A stretch of DNA of 64,000 nucleotides from Devosia sp. Root413D1. GTDB lineage: Bacteria; Pseudomonadota; Alphaproteobacteria; Rhizobiales; Devosiaceae. The position numbers and the translations under genes are program-made. The DNA lies in contig NZ_LMEA01000001.1 in assembly GCF_001425235.1 (NCBI RefSeq), positions 124,001-188,000 on the forward strand. Reading direction: 5' to 3'. Below, piece after piece: positions 17,900 through 28,022 of the stretch; the first letter of the stretch is position 1, and each line of letters opens with the position of its first letter. The notes beneath the pieces are model-generated. The model worked only from the letters and a program-made list of their open reading frames with translations, made no database searches and was not told where the DNA came from.

Positions 17900-20800
17900 T
17901 CAGGCGCTCCTTGCCAGGTCCCCGAGCAGGCCGGCAGCGACCGAGAGGCGCGACACCGTCATCTCGCCCTCGGTCAGTCCTTGCACCGCGTCGGCCACCC
18001 GGGCGATCGCTTCGGGATGGCCGTCGCGCCAGGCCTTGAGCCGGGTATCGACCGCCCCGTTATTGGTCGCCAGCGCATCGGCCGTCAGGTCGCGCTGCGC
18101 CCTGAGCAAGTTGGCGAGCGCCCTGTCGAGCGCCATGCGGTCGAACTTGTCGCCCAGCACAATGGCATTGCCCTCTTCGATCACCCGGCCAAGCTTGAAC
18201 GTATCGAGCACGCCGAAAAAGGCGATGGCGGTATCGGCCACCGGCGTCCGCGTCCGCTCGGCCACCAGGACGATATCGGTGCCGAGCGACAGCACCGGCA
18301 ATTCGGCGAAGCGCCGCGCCATCTCGCGCTTCACCCCGGCAGCTTCGAGCCGCGCCGTGCGCTCGCCGATGGTGTTTTCCAGATAGCTGCCGAGCAGCCC
18401 GCCGATCATCGCCCGTACCTGGGCGATGCCATCCTGGTAGCGATCGACCAGCGGCCTCAGCCCATGCTCGAACCGCCCGTTCCTCAAAAACCACAGCGTC
18501 TCGCGCTTCAGCAGCGCCTGCACTTCGGCATAGAGCGTCAGCTGGGTCTTGCCCGGCACGGTACCGTCGAGCCCGTCGATATCGCGGTTGAGATCCGGCG
18601 TGCCATAGACGTCGCGCGCCGCGGCATAGGCCGCCGCCACCTGCCCGGCATCGGCGCTCGAAGCCGCCATCATCTCGTTGACGAAGCCCGGCCCGCCGCG
18701 GTTGATCATGGCATTCGACAGCACCGTGGCGATCACCTCGCGGCGCAGCCGATGGTTGGTGACAGTATCCTCAAAAGTCTCGATCAGCCGGTCGGGGAAA
18801 TAGCGATAGAGCTCGCGCCCCAGATACGGATCGTCCGGCACCCCGGTCTTCAGCAGGTCCGCATTGGCGACGTTCTTGGCATAGGCGAGCAGCACCGCCA
18901 GTTCCGGCCGGGTCAGCCCCTTGCCGCCCTGCGCCCGATGCCGCAGCGCCGCGTTGTCGGGCAGGAACTCCACCGCCCGGTGCAGCTCGCCCGAGGCTTC
19001 CAGCCCCTCGATCAGCGCCACATGCTCGGGGAAAGCCGCGAGCCCGCGCGCTTCCTCAACGCTCAGCGCCAATGTCTGCAGGTAATTGTTCTTCAGGCAC
19101 AGCGCCGCCACCTCGTCGGTCATCGAAGCGAGGAACTCGTTGCGCACCTGCGTGGTCAGCTGCCCGGTGCGAGTGAGCGCACCGAGCGCGATCTTGATGT
19201 TCACCTCGAGGTCGGACGAGTTCACCCCGGCCGAATTGTCGATCGCATCGGTGTTGATCCGCCCGCCCTTCAGCGCGTACTCGACCCGGCCGAGCTGCGT
19301 CACTCCGAGGTTAGCGCCCTCGCCCACCACCAGCGCCCGGATCTCGGCGCCGGCGATGCGCACCGCATCGTTGGCCTTGTCGCCCGCCTGCGCCTCGGTC
19401 TCGCTGCTGGCTCGCACATAGGTGCCGATGCCGCCGAACCATAAGAGGTCGACCTGCGCCTTGAGGATGGCGCGGATCACGTCGTTGGGCGTCACCGCGT
19501 CGGAGTTGAGCCCCAGCGATTTCCGCGCCTCGGCGAATAGCGGCACCGTCTTGACGCTGCGCGAATAGACCCCGCCGCCCTTCGACAACAGCTCGGGGTT
19601 GTAATCCTGCCAGCTGGAGCGCGGCAGCTCGAACAGCCGCTGCCGTTCGGCAAGGCTCACCGCCACATCCGGGTCCGGATCGATGAAGATGTCGCGATGG
19701 TCGAACGCCGCGATCAGCCGCGTCTGCGGCGACAGCAGCATGGCGTTGCCGAACACGTCGCCACTCATGTCGCCGACACCGACCACGCTGAACGGCGTCG
19801 TCTGGATTTCGCGGTCGAGCTCGCGGAAGTGCCGCTTCACCGCCTCCCAGCCGCCACGCGCCGTGATCCCCATCTTCTTGTGGTCGTAGCCGGCCGAACC
19901 GCCCGAGGCGAAGGCGTCGCCGAGCCAGAAATCGCGATCAACCGCAATGGCGTTGGCGGTGTCGGAAAAGCTCGCCGTGCCCTTGTCGGCGGCCACCACC
20001 AGGTACGGATCGTCGCCGTCGCGCCGGATCACGTCGGGTGGCGGCACCACGGTATCGACCTCGAGATTGTCGGTGACGTCGAGCAGTGTCGAGACGAAGA
20101 TCTTGTAGCAGACCGTCCCCTCGCGCAGCACCGTCTCGCGATCGGCTCCGACAGGCGTCTGCTTGGGCACGAACGCGCCTTTCGCGCCCACCGGCACGAT
20201 AATGGCGTTCTTCACCTGCTGCGCTTTCACCAGCCCCAGCACCTCGGTGCGGAAATCCTCCGGCCGGTCCGACCAGCGCAAGCCGCCGCGGGCGATCGGT
20301 CCGAAACGCAGATGCAGGCCCTCGACCCGCGGCGAATAGACGAAGATCTCGCGATAGGGCTTTGGCTCCGGCAGCGCCTCGACCTTGGCGCAGTCGAACT
20401 TCAGCGCCAGCGCCGGCCGCCGCGCTCCCGACTGGTCGCGCTGGTAGGCATTGGTGCGCACCACAGCTTCGGTGAGGTTGAGGTAGCGGCGGAGGATGCG
20501 ATCCTCGTCGAGCGAGGTGGTGGCTTCCACCGCTGCCGCGATGATCTCGCGCGCCTCGGCCGTGGCGCGCTTGCGGTCGCCGGCGAAATGCGGGTCGTTC
20601 TCGGCGTGGAACAGCGTCACCAGCGCCGTCGAGACATCGACATGTCGCGCCATCACCGAATTGAGGTAGTCGCGCGAATAGGGGATGCCGACCTGCTTGA
20701 GGTAGCGGGTCAGCGCCCGCAGCACCTCGACATCGTCCCAGCCGAGCCCGGCCTTCAGCGTCAGCTGGTTGAGCCCGTCGCTTTCCGCTTCCCGCCGCCA

Positions 20801-22675
20801 TACCGCGAGAATAGCGGTTTCGATCTTTTCGCTCAGCGCCCGGTCATCGAGGTCGAGCCCGTCATCGGCCTCGAGCAGCATGTCGTGCACATAGGTCTCG
20901 GCGTCATGCAGCGGCTTGACCGTAAAGGTGTCCTCGTCGATCACCCGGAAGCCGAAATTCTCCAGCATCGGCACGCGGTCGCTGAGCGCGATCGGGCTGC
21001 CGCGGTGGTAGACCTTCAGCCCCATGGCGCTGCGGCCCTCGCGGGCCCCGAGCCGGAGCGCAATCGCTCGCTCGTCCGGCAGCAGCCGGATCACCGCGAT
21101 ATCGCCAAGCGCCGCCTCGGCGGAGTGCACCGCCTGATAGTCGGGCGGGAAGGCCTCGAGATAGTCGGCGATGGCGGCAGTATCCTGCGCCGCCGCCACC
21201 AGCCGGTCGCCGAAGGTGCGGATGCGCTCCGCCACCCCCGCCTCCAGCTCGTCGCGGCTCGGCGTCGGTGTCACCCCACCGTTGCGCCCGATGATGAAGT
21301 GCACCCGGACCAGTTCGCCTTCGGGGAAGCTCGGATAGAACGCCGAAACCCGCCCCTCATAGATTTGCGCCAGATAGCTGCCGATCACCGCCCGGACGTC
21401 GGAATCGTAGCGGTCGCGCGGCACGAACACGAGCACCGAGACGAAGTTGTCGAAGCGGTCGATGCGGCTCAGCACCCGCACCCGCGGCCGGTCGACGAGG
21501 CTAGCGATGATGGTCGCGAACTCGTAGAGCTGCGGCTCGGAGATCTGGAACAGCTCGTCGCGCGGAAACGTATCGAGCGCATTCATCAAAGCCTTGCCGG
21601 CATGGCTCTGCGGGTCCTGCCCGGCTTCGCGCAGCACCTCGGTGATTTTCTTCCTGATCAGTGGCACGTCGGTATTGGGCGCCGCCAGCGACATCGAGGT
21701 GAAGAGCCCGAGGATCCGCAGCTCACCCGAAATGGCGCCCTCGCGGTCGTAGAGCTTCACCCCGACATAATCCATGTAGGCGCGCCGGTGCACCCGCGAG
21801 CGGATATTGGCCTTGCTGACCATGATCGGCGCCGGCTCGGCGAGGAAGGCGAAGTGCTGCTCCGTCATCTCGACATAGTTGGGCCCCGAGCGCAGGAACA
21901 ACACGCTCGGGTCCTCGAGGATGCCGAGCTCGCTGTCATGCACCGGCACGAGCCTGGCCGGTGTCGCGACGCCATCGACCTCCGTGGCCGGCTCGAGCTT
22001 ATATTCCCGCATGCCGAGGAAGGTGAAATTGTGCTCGGCCAGCCAGCCGAGGAAGTGCATCGCCTCGGCCACCTGGGCCGGGGGCGCCTTGGGGGCGTGA
22101 GCGTGCCAGTCGGCCATCGCCTTCTTCACCCGCGCCAGCATCGGCCGCCAGCCGGCGACCGCCCGGCCGACATCGGTAAGCGTATCGTCGATTTCGCCCT
22201 TCAGCGCCTCGCGCAGCACGATATCGGCGAGCGGCTCGATCTCGATATGGAGGAAGCTCTCCAGCCGGCTGCCCGGCGTCGGCACGTCGAGCACCCGGTA
22301 GGTCGCCGGATCGAACTGCAGCACCGGATGGGTGATGAAGCGGATCACCCCGCCCCGCGCCCGGATCGCCGCCAGCACGCTATCGACGATGAACGGCATA
22401 TCGGCCGAGAACACCTCGACGATCTCGAGCTCGCCCGGCTGTTCCGGCGGCACCACATAGACATTGTGGCTGGCGAGCTCGCGTTTGCCCAACCGGCCGT
22501 AGGATTTGCGGAACGTCGCCTCCAGCACATCGACCGGATGCATGGCGAGGTCTTCGGGATCGGTCGCCTCGGCCACTGCCCTGAGGAACCGTGCAAAGCT
22601 TGGCTCCGACGACTGGTAGCCCTCTGCCCGCGCGATCAGCGCCGCACGCGTATCGACAGCTGCCGCCTCATTCAT
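17900..22675 (-). CDS. NAD-specific glutamate dehydrogenase, large (180 kDa) class
   Basis: The 1,591-residue protein converts glutamate to 2-oxoglutarate and ammonium. The long N-terminal region (about 1-690) holds ACT-like regulatory segments. The catalytic core (about 700-1,200) contains LHLRFGPIARGGLRWSDR, KNAIIVPVGAKGAFVPK and DGDDPYLVVAADKGTASFSD, the glutamate/NAD-binding blocks of this class. A C-terminal helical domain follows. The ATG at 22675 (MNEAAAVDTRAAL) is preferred because the longer frame adds 58 basic, non-conserved residues. The gene is monocistronic and its length is typical for alphaproteobacteria. Caulobacter calls the homologue GdhZ. Confidence 0.95.
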   Translation of the reverse strand: MNEAAAVDTRAALIARAEGYQSSEPSFARFLRAVAEATDPEDLAMHPVDVLEATFRKSYGRLGKRELASHNVYVVPPEQPGELEIVEVFSADMPFIVDSVLAAIRARGGVIRFITHPVLQFDPATYRVLDVPTPGSRLESFLHIEIEPLADIVLREALKGEIDDTLTDVGRAVAGWRPMLARVKKAMADWHAHAPKAPPAQVAEAMHFLGWLAEHNFTFLGMREYKLEPATEVDGVATPARLVPVHDSELGILEDPSVLFLRSGPNYVEMTEQHFAFLAEPAPIMVSKANIRSRVHRRAYMDYVGVKLYDREGAISGELRILGLFTSMSLAAPNTDVPLIRKKITEVLREAGQDPQSHAGKALMNALDTFPRDELFQISEPQLYEFATIIASLVDRPRVRVLSRIDRFDNFVSVLVFVPRDRYDSDVRAVIGSYLAQIYEGRVSAFYPSFPEGELVRVHFIIGRNGGVTPTPSRDELEAGVAERIRTFGDRLVAAAQDTAAIADYLEAFPPDYQAVHSAEAALGDIAVIRLLPDERAIALRLGAREGRSAMGLKVYHRGSPIALSDRVPMLENFGFRVIDEDTFTVKPLHDAETYVHDMLLEADDGLDLDDRALSEKIETAILAVWRREAESDGLNQLTLKAGLGWDDVEVLRALTRYLKQVGIPYSRDYLNSVMARHVDVSTALVTLFHAENDPHFAGDRKRATAEAREIIAAAVEATTSLDEDRILRRYLNLTEAVVRTNAYQRDQSGARRPALALKFDCAKVEALPEPKPYREIFVYSPRVEGLHLRFGPIARGGLRWSDRPEDFRTEVLGLVKAQQVKNAIIVPVGAKGAFVPKQTPVGADRETVLREGTVCYKIFVSTLLDVTDNLEVDTVVPPPDVIRRDGDDPYLVVAADKGTASFSDTANAIAVDRDFWLGDAFASGGSAGYDHKKMGITARGGWEAVKRHFRELDREIQTTPFSVVGVGDMSGDVFGNAMLLSPQTRLIAAFDHRDIFIDPDPDVAVSLAERQRLFELPRSSWQDYNPELLSKGGGVYSRSVKTVPLFAEARKSLGLNSDAVTPNDVIRAILKAQVDLLWFGGIGTYVRASSETEAQAGDKANDAVRIAGAEIRALVVGEGANLGVTQLGRVEYALKGGRINTDAIDNSAGVNSSDLEVNIKIALGALTRTGQLTTQVRNEFLASMTDEVAALCLKNNYLQTLALSVEEARGLAAFPEHVALIEGLEASGELHRAVEFLPDNAALRHRAQGGKGLTRPELAVLLAYAKNVANADLLKTGVPDDPYLGRELYRYFPDRLIETFEDTVTNHRLRREVIATVLSNAMINRGGPGFVNEMMAASSADAGQVAAAYAAARDVYGTPDLNRDIDGLDGTVPGKTQLTLYAEVQALLKRETLWFLRNGRFEHGLRPLVDRYQDGIAQVRAMIGGLLGSYLENTIGERTARLEAAGVKREMARRFAELPVLSLGTDIVLVAERTRTPVADTAIAFFGVLDTFKLGRVIEEGNAIVLGDKFDRMALDRALANLLRAQRDLTADALATNNGAVDTRLKAWRDGHPEAIARVADAVQGLTEGEMTVSRLSVAAGLLGDLARSA

Positions 22676-22818
22676 CGCCTGACTCCCCGTCCCCCAGTGG
22701 CGGGACTCTGCGTCCGGCCGCCGCTGTTGTCGAGTGGCCACAACACAAGACGATGACGGTAAGACCTTGTGAGCATCCCCCTGCCATAGTCCGCGAACCC
22801 TCTCGTCGACGGCCCGCC

Positions 22819-24174
22819 ATGTCCAACGCTCCCTCCGACCTTCGCGCACTGCTGCGCACCGGCCTCAGCCGGTCGCTGGCATCGCTGCTGATCAAGGTCG
22901 CCACCGCCGGGCTGACCTACCTGATGTATGTGGTGCTCTCGCGCAGCATGGGCGCCGCCGAGTACGGCTATTTCGCCTTCGGCCTGAGCCTTGCCACCAT
23001 CCTCGCCATCGGCGCCTCGATGGGCCAGCAGACGGCGATCCTGCGCTACTGGCCGGAAGAGGATGTGGCCGGGAGGCACGACAAGGCCTTGTCGGCGCTG
23101 CGCTCGGGTGGCGCGCTGACGCTCATCGCCGGCCTCGTCCTCACCGCGCTGACCATTGGCGGGGCGGCGGCGGCCGGCCTGTTCGGCGGCGCGATCTGGC
23201 ACCTCTATGCCGCCGCCGCCCTGATCCTGCCCATGGCCTTCGCCGAATACTGGTCTTCGGCGCTCCGGGCGCAGGGCTCAGTATGGACGGCGCTGGCGCC
23301 GCGCGACATCCTGTGGCGCGTCCTCACCCCGCTCGCCATCGTGGCGCTGTTCGCCTTGAACGCCCCGCTCACCGGCTGGCAGGCGCTGCTGCTGACCGCC
23401 GTGCTGCTGGCCGTGGCGCTGGCGCTGCAATACGCCCTCGCGCGTCTCCGGCGCTACGAGATCGCCCCGGGCTTTGCGACGCTCCGGCCCTATTGGCGCG
23501 AGCATGGCACGGCGAGCCGCTGGTTCCTCATCGGCACGGTGATCGATTCCGCCGCGCTCAACATGGACACCATCTTCATTGGCCTCCTGGTCACCGCCGA
23601 GGCCGCCGGCATTTACTTCAACGCCTTCCGCACCGCCGGGCTGCTGACCCTGTTCATGTTCGCCATAACCCTCGTGGTCGCGCCGATGGTGTCGCGCCAC
23701 TACCATGCCGGCGAAATGAAGCAGGCGCAGGCGATCACTGCATTGTGTGCCTGGGCCGGTTTCGCCTTTTCGCTGGCGGTGTTCCTCGGCTACCTGGTCT
23801 TCGGCAACCAGATCCTTGCGCTGTTCGGCGATCACTCCATTGCCGGCTACTGGGTGCTGATCCTGCTCAGCATTGGCCTGCTGTTCGACGCCGCCACCGG
23901 CCCGTCGCGCATCGTCATGATGATGACCGGCCATGAGCGCGATTACGTGCGGATCTGGGGCGCCATCATGCTGGTCGGCCTGCTGCTGGAGCTGGCAGTG
24001 ATTCCGGTTTTTGGGCTGATCGGCGCCGCCGCGGTCAACGCCCTGTCGCGCGCCGTGGCGCAGCTCGCCATCGCCCGCTGGAACCGCCGCCACATCGGCA
24101 TCGACACCACGCTGCTGGGCGCCTTCCGCGTGCGTGGCCTCCCCGATGCACCCGCTCGCATGGCACCCTTGTAA
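22819..24174 (+). CDS. Polysaccharide-type flippase (Wzx/MOP family)
   Basis: The 451-residue protein has about 12 predicted membrane helices in the pattern of the MOP/Wzx lipid-linked oligosaccharide flippases. It opens with LLRTGLSRSLASLLIKVATA and LSRSMGAAEYGYFAFGLSLA, typical of the family. The C terminus shows LSRAVAQLAIARWNRRHIGI. It lies alone between the divergent glutamate dehydrogenase gene and leuC, with no glycosyltransferases nearby, so its glycan partner is encoded elsewhere. The ATG at 22819 has no strong ribosome site but gives the natural N terminus. Confidence 0.85.
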   Translation: MSNAPSDLRALLRTGLSRSLASLLIKVATAGLTYLMYVVLSRSMGAAEYGYFAFGLSLATILAIGASMGQQTAILRYWPEEDVAGRHDKALSALRSGGALTLIAGLVLTALTIGGAAAAGLFGGAIWHLYAAAALILPMAFAEYWSSALRAQGSVWTALAPRDILWRVLTPLAIVALFALNAPLTGWQALLLTAVLLAVALALQYALARLRRYEIAPGFATLRPYWREHGTASRWFLIGTVIDSAALNMDTIFIGLLVTAEAAGIYFNAFRTAGLLTLFMFAITLVVAPMVSRHYHAGEMKQAQAITALCAWAGFAFSLAVFLGYLVFGNQILALFGDHSIAGYWVLILLSIGLLFDAATGPSRIVMMMTGHERDYVRIWGAIMLVGLLLELAVIPVFGLIGAAAVNALSRAVAQLAIARWNRRHIGIDTTLLGAFRVRGLPDAPARMAPL

Positions 24175-24195
24175 CCTCTGAGCCCTCTGCCAATC

Positions 24196-24224
24196 TTGAC
24201 CTGACACGCGAGCGGGGCTTAGAA
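24196..24224 (+). promoter_or_regulatory. Probable housekeeping-sigma promoter of leuC
   Basis: TTGACC and TTAGAA are separated by 17 bases, a good match to a sigma-70 type promoter, and lie 45 bases upstream of the leuC start. I saw no leucine-codon leader peptide in the short 5-prime region. Confidence 0.4.
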
Positions 24225-24268
24225 CCCCCCGTTACTCCCTTAACCCCCGAGTGGAACCTCCAGCAAAA

Positions 24269-25672
24269 ATGGCCGGCAGAACTCTGTACGATAAGATCTG
24301 GGACGATCACCTTGTTTCCAACAACGAGGATGGGACCAGCCTTATTTACATTGATCGCCACCTGGTCCACGAGGTGACGAGCCCGCAGGCCTTCGAGGGT
24401 CTGCGCATGAACGGCCGCAAGGTCCGGGCGCCGGAGCGCACCCTCGCCGTGGTCGACCACAACGTCCCCACCACCGACCGTTCGCTGCCCAATCCTGACC
24501 CGGAAAGCGCCATCCAGATCGCCGCGCTGGCCGAGAACACCAAGGATTTCGGCATCGAGTACTACGATCCCTTCGATAAGCGTCAGGGCATCGTGCACAT
24601 CGTCGGCCCCGAGCAGGGCTTCACCCTGCCCGGCATGACCATCGTCTGCGGCGACAGCCACACCTCGACGCATGGCGCGTTCGGCGCACTGGCGCACGGC
24701 ATCGGCACTTCGGAAGTCGAGCACGTGCTCGCCACCCAGACGCTGATCCAGCAGAAGGCCAAGAACATGCTGGTGCGTGTCGATGGCCAGCTGCCCGAGG
24801 GCGTCACCGCCAAGGACATCATCCTCGCCATCATCGGCGAGATCGGCACGGCCGGCGGCACCGGCCACGTCATCGAGTTCGCCGGCGAAGCCATCCGTGC
24901 GCTGTCGATGGAAGGCCGCATGACGGTCTGCAACATGACCATCGAGGGCGGCGCCCGCGCCGGCCTGATTGCGCCCGACGAGAAGACCTTCGAATACGTG
25001 AAGGGCCGGCCGCGCGCGCCGAAGGGCGCCGCCTACGACCATGCCGTCGAGTACTGGAAGACCCTCTATTCCGACGCCGACGCGCATTACGACAAGGTGG
25101 TGATCCTCGACGCGGCGAAGCTCCCGCCGATCGTTTCCTGGGGCTCGAGCCCCGAGGACGTGATCTCGGTCAATGGCGTGGTTCCCAATCCCGACGACAT
25201 CCAGGACGCCAACAAGCGCGCCAGTAAGTGGCGGGCGCTCGAGTATATGGGCCTCGAGCCGGGCACCAAAATCACCGACATCACCGTCGAGCGCGTCTTC
25301 CTCGGCTCCTGCACCAATGGCCGCATCGAGGATCTCCGCGCCGCTGCCAAGGTGGTGGCCGGCCGCAAGGTTGCCGCCGGCGTCAACGCCATGGTGGTGC
25401 CGGGTTCGGGCCTCGTGAAGGAACAGGCGGAAGCCGAAGGTCTCGACGTGATCTTCAAGGATGCCGGTTTCGAGTGGCGCGAGCCGGGCTGCTCGATGTG
25501 CCTTGCCATGAACCCCGACAAGCTGAAGCCGCACGAGCGCTGCGCCTCGACCTCGAACCGCAACTTCGAGGGCCGCCAGGGCTTCAAGGGCCGCACCCAC
25601 CTGGTCTCGCCGGCCATGGCGGCAGCCGCGGCGGTCACCGGCCACTTCGTCGACATTCGCGAGTGGCAGTAA
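24269..25672 (+). CDS. leuC: 3-isopropylmalate dehydratase large subunit
   Basis: The 467-residue protein isomerises 2-isopropylmalate to 3-isopropylmalate together with LeuD. It begins [15 protein letters not shown] and shows [20 protein letters not shown], the iron-sulfur cysteines in [16 protein letters not shown] and [11 protein letters not shown], and the normal C-terminal [15 protein letters not shown]. The start at 24269 gives the standard length; a GTG at 24251 is possible. leuD and leuB are not adjacent but lie about 19 kb away on the minus strand, so the leucine genes are split into two loci. Confidence 0.97.
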   Translation: MAGRTLYDKIWDDHLVSNNEDGTSLIYIDRHLVHEVTSPQAFEGLRMNGRKVRAPERTLAVVDHNVPTTDRSLPNPDPESAIQIAALAENTKDFGIEYYDPFDKRQGIVHIVGPEQGFTLPGMTIVCGDSHTSTHGAFGALAHGIGTSEVEHVLATQTLIQQKAKNMLVRVDGQLPEGVTAKDIILAIIGEIGTAGGTGHVIEFAGEAIRALSMEGRMTVCNMTIEGGARAGLIAPDEKTFEYVKGRPRAPKGAAYDHAVEYWKTLYSDADAHYDKVVILDAAKLPPIVSWGSSPEDVISVNGVVPNPDDIQDANKRASKWRALEYMGLEPGTKITDITVERVFLGSCTNGRIEDLRAAAKVVAGRKVAAGVNAMVVPGSGLVKEQAEAEGLDVIFKDAGFEWREPGCSMCLAMNPDKLKPHERCASTSNRNFEGRQGFKGRTHLVSPAMAAAAAVTGHFVDIREWQ

Positions 25673-26097
25673 GCCCCAATCCGTGGACGGAGCGCGCAGC
25701 TCCGTCCCTCGACGATTTCGAAGAGATCGCGGCAGCGGCTTTCGAGGCGCTGCCAAGAGAGTTCAAGGCGCTGGCCGGGAACGTCCCCTGCATGGTGGCC
25801 GAATTCCCTGATGAAGAGACGATGACCGAGATGGAGCTCGAAACCGAGTTCGACATTCTCGGGCTGTTTCGCGGCATCGGCCTGCCGCAGGGCGGCGCCT
25901 CGCCGCAGACCGGGCAACTGCCCAACCAGGTCTGGCTCTACCGCCGCCCCATCCTCGACTACTGGGCCGAAAGCGAAACAGAGGAAACGCTGGGTGAAAT
26001 CATCACCCACGTGCTGGTGCACGAGATCGGCCACCATTTCGGCTTTTCCGACGAAGACATGGAAGCCATCGAGGCGGCGGCGGAACGGGGCCAATAG
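25663..26097 (+). CDS. Zincin-like metallopeptidase family protein
   Basis: The 144-residue protein carries [20 protein letters not shown] near its C terminus: an HExxH zinc site with a third His and the following D, the signature of the small zincin (COG3824) family. The N-terminal part [19 protein letters not shown] and the segment [15 protein letters not shown] are also family-like. The role and substrate are unknown. The GTG at 25663 overlaps the leuC stop by 10 nt; no ATG is available nearby and the ribosome site is weak. A 40-bp inverted repeat follows. Confidence 0.85.
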   Translation: MAVSPNPWTERAAPSLDDFEEIAAAAFEALPREFKALAGNVPCMVAEFPDEETMTEMELETEFDILGLFRGIGLPQGGASPQTGQLPNQVWLYRRPILDYWAESETEETLGEIITHVLVHEIGHHFGFSDEDMEAIEAAAERGQ

Positions 26098-26102
26098 GCC
26101 GC

Positions 26103-26228
26103 AGACGGCCCCCTCCCGGCCTCCCCCATGAAGGGGGAGGTGAAGAGTCGAGGCTCTGTCTTCGATTGTGCCTGGTGAAGCGGCGGAGCACCTCCCCCTT
26201 CATGGGGGAGGATGGGAGGGGGCCGTCT
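26103..26228. repeat. Long intergenic inverted repeat (40-bp arms)
   Basis: The arms 26103-26142 and 26189-26228 are inverse copies with two mismatches, and each arm contains its own CTCCCCCAT/ATG-GGGGAG hairpin. It sits between convergent genes six bases after the zincin stop. The architecture matches the GC-rich intergenic palindromes of Hyphomicrobiales and could terminate transcription in both directions. Confidence 0.8.
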
Positions 26229-26247
26229 CTCTCAGTCGATTAGCCGC

Positions 26248-26562
26248 TCAGTCCCGCTGGTTGCCGTCCCGCGGCACGAACTCGTAGTAGTCATCCAGCA
26301 CGCCCGGGCGCTCGTCCTCGACCAGCAGCCCGTATTTCTGGCCATCGAAATGTTCGAACCATTCGTCCCAGGCCACCAGGTCGAGCCCGCCGAGCCGGTC
26401 GCCATACTGGTTCTCGCCGGCATTCAGCGCCTGCTGGTCGAACAGGATCCGCAACACCGGCGGGCCGCCGATACCGGTTGACCGGTCCTCCATGGCCGGA
26501 TTGCCGGAGCGCGCCGCTGCCCAGAGCCGGATATCCTCGTGCTTGGTGAGGACCTGAGTCAT
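26248..26562 (-). CDS. Conserved hypothetical protein, paralogue of the gene at 28023
   Basis: The 104-residue product contains LTKHEDIRLWAAARSGNPA at the N terminus and LVAWDEWFEHFDGQKYGLL followed by VEDE near the C terminus. This N-terminal pattern (HxDIxxWxxARxGxPA) recurs in the 95-residue protein at 28023-28310, so the two are paralogues that flank the diguanylate cyclase gene. The family occurs in rhizobia and cyanobacteria as small soluble proteins, and I know no assigned function. AAAGG lies about nine bases before the ATG. Confidence 0.75.
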   Translation of the reverse strand: MTQVLTKHEDIRLWAAARSGNPAMEDRSTGIGGPPVLRILFDQQALNAGENQYGDRLGGLDLVAWDEWFEHFDGQKYGLLVEDERPGVLDDYYEFVPRDGNQRD

Positions 26563-26737
26563 TTCGATGCCTTTCTGGTCTTGTTCAGAACCCGAGCTTA
26601 GCGGGAAAACTGCTATAGCTTAAGTGGTCGCGGCGCCGTCCGGTTCCAAGTGCCGATCACCATCGAGCGCCCTGTTCGGACTTGGCTTTACGGCGCCGGT
26701 GGCTCAAACTGCGACAGCGCGCCACGGTGCTGTGGGC

Positions 26738-28015
26738 ATGCTGTTAACCAGTTCTTTCGGGGCCACCCTTACTGTCATTCCATCATTAGGGACGCGATTG
26801 CAGGGCATGGCCGGAGCGGGCTTCATACTCGCCATCAACCTATTCATTGCCGCGCTGTTTGCGCTGGCCTTCTTCCTGGTCGGCGTGTCCAACCGGGCGG
26901 ACAAGGTCGCGCCGTTCTTCTCCCTCGCTTACGTCTTCGGCATTGTCTACATCGCCTCGGAATTTATCCTGCCGCAGCAGGATTATCCGCAGTTCGCCTA
27001 CACCGCCGGCTTTGCCGCCTTCCTCGGCGCCGTCACCGCGGTGACCCTGGGCGTGGCGCGGCGCTATGCTCGCCCGCTGCCCTGGGCCGGCGTCAGCGTC
27101 ATCGTCATCGTGTCGGTGGCCGCCAACTGGTTCGGCTACACCCTGCCGCATGATACGGTGGAACGGAACCTGATCTACCAGACGCCTTATGCCGTCATGC
27201 AGGCCTGCGCCGCCTGGATCATCCTCGCCTCGCGCCGCCGCCAGCCGATCGATATCGGCCTCGTGGCGCTGTTCGCCCTGAGCGCCATGCAGTTCCTGTC
27301 AAAGCCCTTTGCCGCCGTGCTGCTCGGCGGTTCGGGCGACAGCTCCTACACCTACCTCGCCACCACCTATGCCCTCTATTCGCAATCGCTCGGCGCGATC
27401 CTGCAGGTGGCAACAGGGCTGCTGATGTTGATGCTGCTGGTGCGCGACATGCTGGTCGAGATCACTGCGCGCTCGGAGACCGACCCGCTGTCCTCGGTCT
27501 ACAACCGCCGCGGCTTCGAGGAGCGCGCCGCCCCCGGCCTCCAGCAGGCAAGCGTGCCGGCGGCGCTGGTGCTGGCCGACCTCGATGCCTTCAAGGCCAT
27601 CAACGACAATTACGGCCACGACACCGGCGACCAGGTGATCATTGCCTTCGCGGCGCTGCTGCGCGACACCGCGCCGCCAAAAGCGGTGGTCGGCCGGCTG
27701 GGTGGTGAAGAGTTCGGAGTGTTCCTGCCCGGCGCCAACCTCGCCGTCGCCCGCCTCCTGGCGGAAACGCTGCGGACCGGTTTTGCCGCACAGCCGGTGG
27801 CCGGTCTACCGCCCTTCGTGCGCTGCACCGCAAGCTTCGGCGTCGCCGAGCGCATGGACGGTGAGAGCCTTTCCGGTCTCCGCCGCCGCGCCGATGCGGC
27901 GCTCTACACCGCCAAGCGCGATGGCCGCGACCGCGTTGCTGTGGCTGGCGATCCGCATGCCGACGCGATGCCGGCCCATCCGCTGGCCGGCACCTCGCTC
28001 GCCAAATCCGCCTGA
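26738..28015 (+). CDS. Membrane diguanylate cyclase (GGDEF domain)
   Basis: The 425-residue protein has about six predicted membrane helices in its first 230 residues and a C-terminal GGDEF domain beginning at ETDPLSSVYNRRGFEE. The active-site motif is GGEEF in VVGRLGGEEFGVFLPG, and metal and GTP contacts are present in VLADLDAFKAINDNYGHDTG, so cyclic di-GMP synthesis is likely. The RxxD inhibitory site expected five residues before GGEEF is absent, so product inhibition there is unlikely. The start is uncertain: ATG 26738 gives an N terminus with a helix from about residue 27, and ATG 26807 is an alternative. Confidence 0.88.
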   Translation: MLLTSSFGATLTVIPSLGTRLQGMAGAGFILAINLFIAALFALAFFLVGVSNRADKVAPFFSLAYVFGIVYIASEFILPQQDYPQFAYTAGFAAFLGAVTAVTLGVARRYARPLPWAGVSVIVIVSVAANWFGYTLPHDTVERNLIYQTPYAVMQACAAWIILASRRRQPIDIGLVALFALSAMQFLSKPFAAVLLGGSGDSSYTYLATTYALYSQSLGAILQVATGLLMLMLLVRDMLVEITARSETDPLSSVYNRRGFEERAAPGLQQASVPAALVLADLDAFKAINDNYGHDTGDQVIIAFAALLRDTAPPKAVVGRLGGEEFGVFLPGANLAVARLLAETLRTGFAAQPVAGLPPFVRCTASFGVAERMDGESLSGLRRRADAALYTAKRDGRDRVAVAGDPHADAMPAHPLAGTSLAKSA

Positions 28016-28022
28016 AAACGCT